NCBI GenBank assembly: GCA_023453025.1
Contig: JAEXUD010000010.1
Coordinates: forward strand, 1-12,374
Origin: Bacillota bacterium
GTDB taxonomy: Bacteria > Bacillota > Clostridia > Tissierellales > Sedimentibacteraceae
Reading direction: 5' to 3'
Length of the DNA: 12,374 nt
Position 1 is the first letter of the stretch; each line of letters begins with the position of its first letter. Of the stretch, positions 12,135 through 12,374 are shown in pieces. A program made the position numbers and the translations under genes. Below the pieces are notes generated by a model. That model was given only the letters and a program-made list of their open reading frames with translations. It searched no databases and was not told the origin of the DNA.

Positions 12135-12374
12135 AATTCTACCTCTTTATATATCTTTAGATTTATTTCCTATGGCCATTCAGGATATGTTATATATACT
12201 TAGACGACTTTTTCATAAATATGTTTCATGGCAATATATGGCTGAGAAATAAAAAGATTTGACTACGTCAAAATCAACACCCCTGCCCCTCAATCTTGAG
12301 GGGTAGTTTTTTTCTCCGTTTAAGTCTTTTCTTTTATTCAAATTTATTGTATTATCTTTTTTATGAGCAGATAT
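12135..12374. other. Gene-free right-hand stretch
   Basis: No gene is supported here. It should include the promoter of the secreted-protein gene, but I see no convincing -35/-10 pair. A bulged hairpin (GATTTGAC / GTCAAAATC, 12256-12275) lies just before the terminator-like hairpin on the plus strand. A 26-codon plus-strand reading (12173-12252) lacks a ribosome site. Confidence 0.6.
12283..12313 (+). terminator. Plus-strand terminator-like hairpin
   Basis: A perfect 7-bp stem, CCCCTCA / TGAGGGG (12286-12292 and 12297-12303, loop ATCT), extends to 10 pairs with one G-U. It is followed by seven T residues at 12307-12313. It points rightward, although no plus-strand gene is recognisable to its left. 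Confidence 0.65.

Noticed and set aside
12173..12252. Plus-strand 26-codon peptide (MAIQDMLYILRRLFHKYVSW...) before the terminator-like hairpin
   Set aside because: No ribosome binding site, no promoter seen, and the reading frame merely continues from an antisense frame of the secreted-protein gene.

Overview
The window is AT-rich and reads as the chromosome of an anaerobic, low-GC, Clostridia-type Firmicute. The evidence is strong AGGAGG-like ribosome sites, TTGACA/TATAAT promoters with 17-nt spacers, a B12-dependent ribonucleotide reductase, an Re-type citrate synthase and a RACo-like corrinoid reactivase. I cannot name the species; a Tissierella/Sedimentibacter-like lineage is only a guess. 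Every protein-coding gene I accept is on the minus strand, so transcription runs from right to left.

From the right end, a 240-bp gene-free stretch holds a plus-strand terminator-like hairpin. Next comes a monocistronic gene (11490-12134) for a secreted acidic protein with a C-terminal membrane anchor, ending in its own terminator. Then follows a three-gene unit: an uncharacterised conserved protein (possibly DUF6530), a small degenerate GIY-YIG domain protein, and a divergent family-1 uracil-DNA glycosylase. It has a clear promoter at 11397-11425 and a terminator at 9718-9751.

The centre holds a compact oxidative-branch operon: Re-citrate synthase, aconitase and NAD-dependent isocitrate dehydrogenase. 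The genes are 8 and 9 nt apart, with a near-consensus promoter and a terminator. Together they would turn acetyl-CoA and oxaloacetate into 2-oxoglutarate, mainly for glutamate synthesis. The isocitrate dehydrogenase carries the isocitrate-type Ser/Asn/Arg signature, which favours citrate over homocitrate as the product of the first enzyme. A 14-bp direct repeat lies on both sides of the promoter.

The left third is cobalamin-centred. An ATGA-overlapping pair encodes a stand-alone methionine-synthase activation-domain protein and a 2Fe-2S/ASKHA RACo-like protein. These probably repair inactive cob(II)alamin in a corrinoid enzyme. Downstream is an adenosylcobalamin-dependent ribonucleoside-triphosphate reductase with an N-terminal ATP cone. 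Its promoter is bracketed by two NrdR-box-like palindromes 42 bp apart. The reductase ends at facing terminators (84-108 on minus, 122-149 on plus), which suggests a convergent neighbour to the left of the window.

I saw no tRNA, rRNA, CRISPR array or recognisable intact mobile element.
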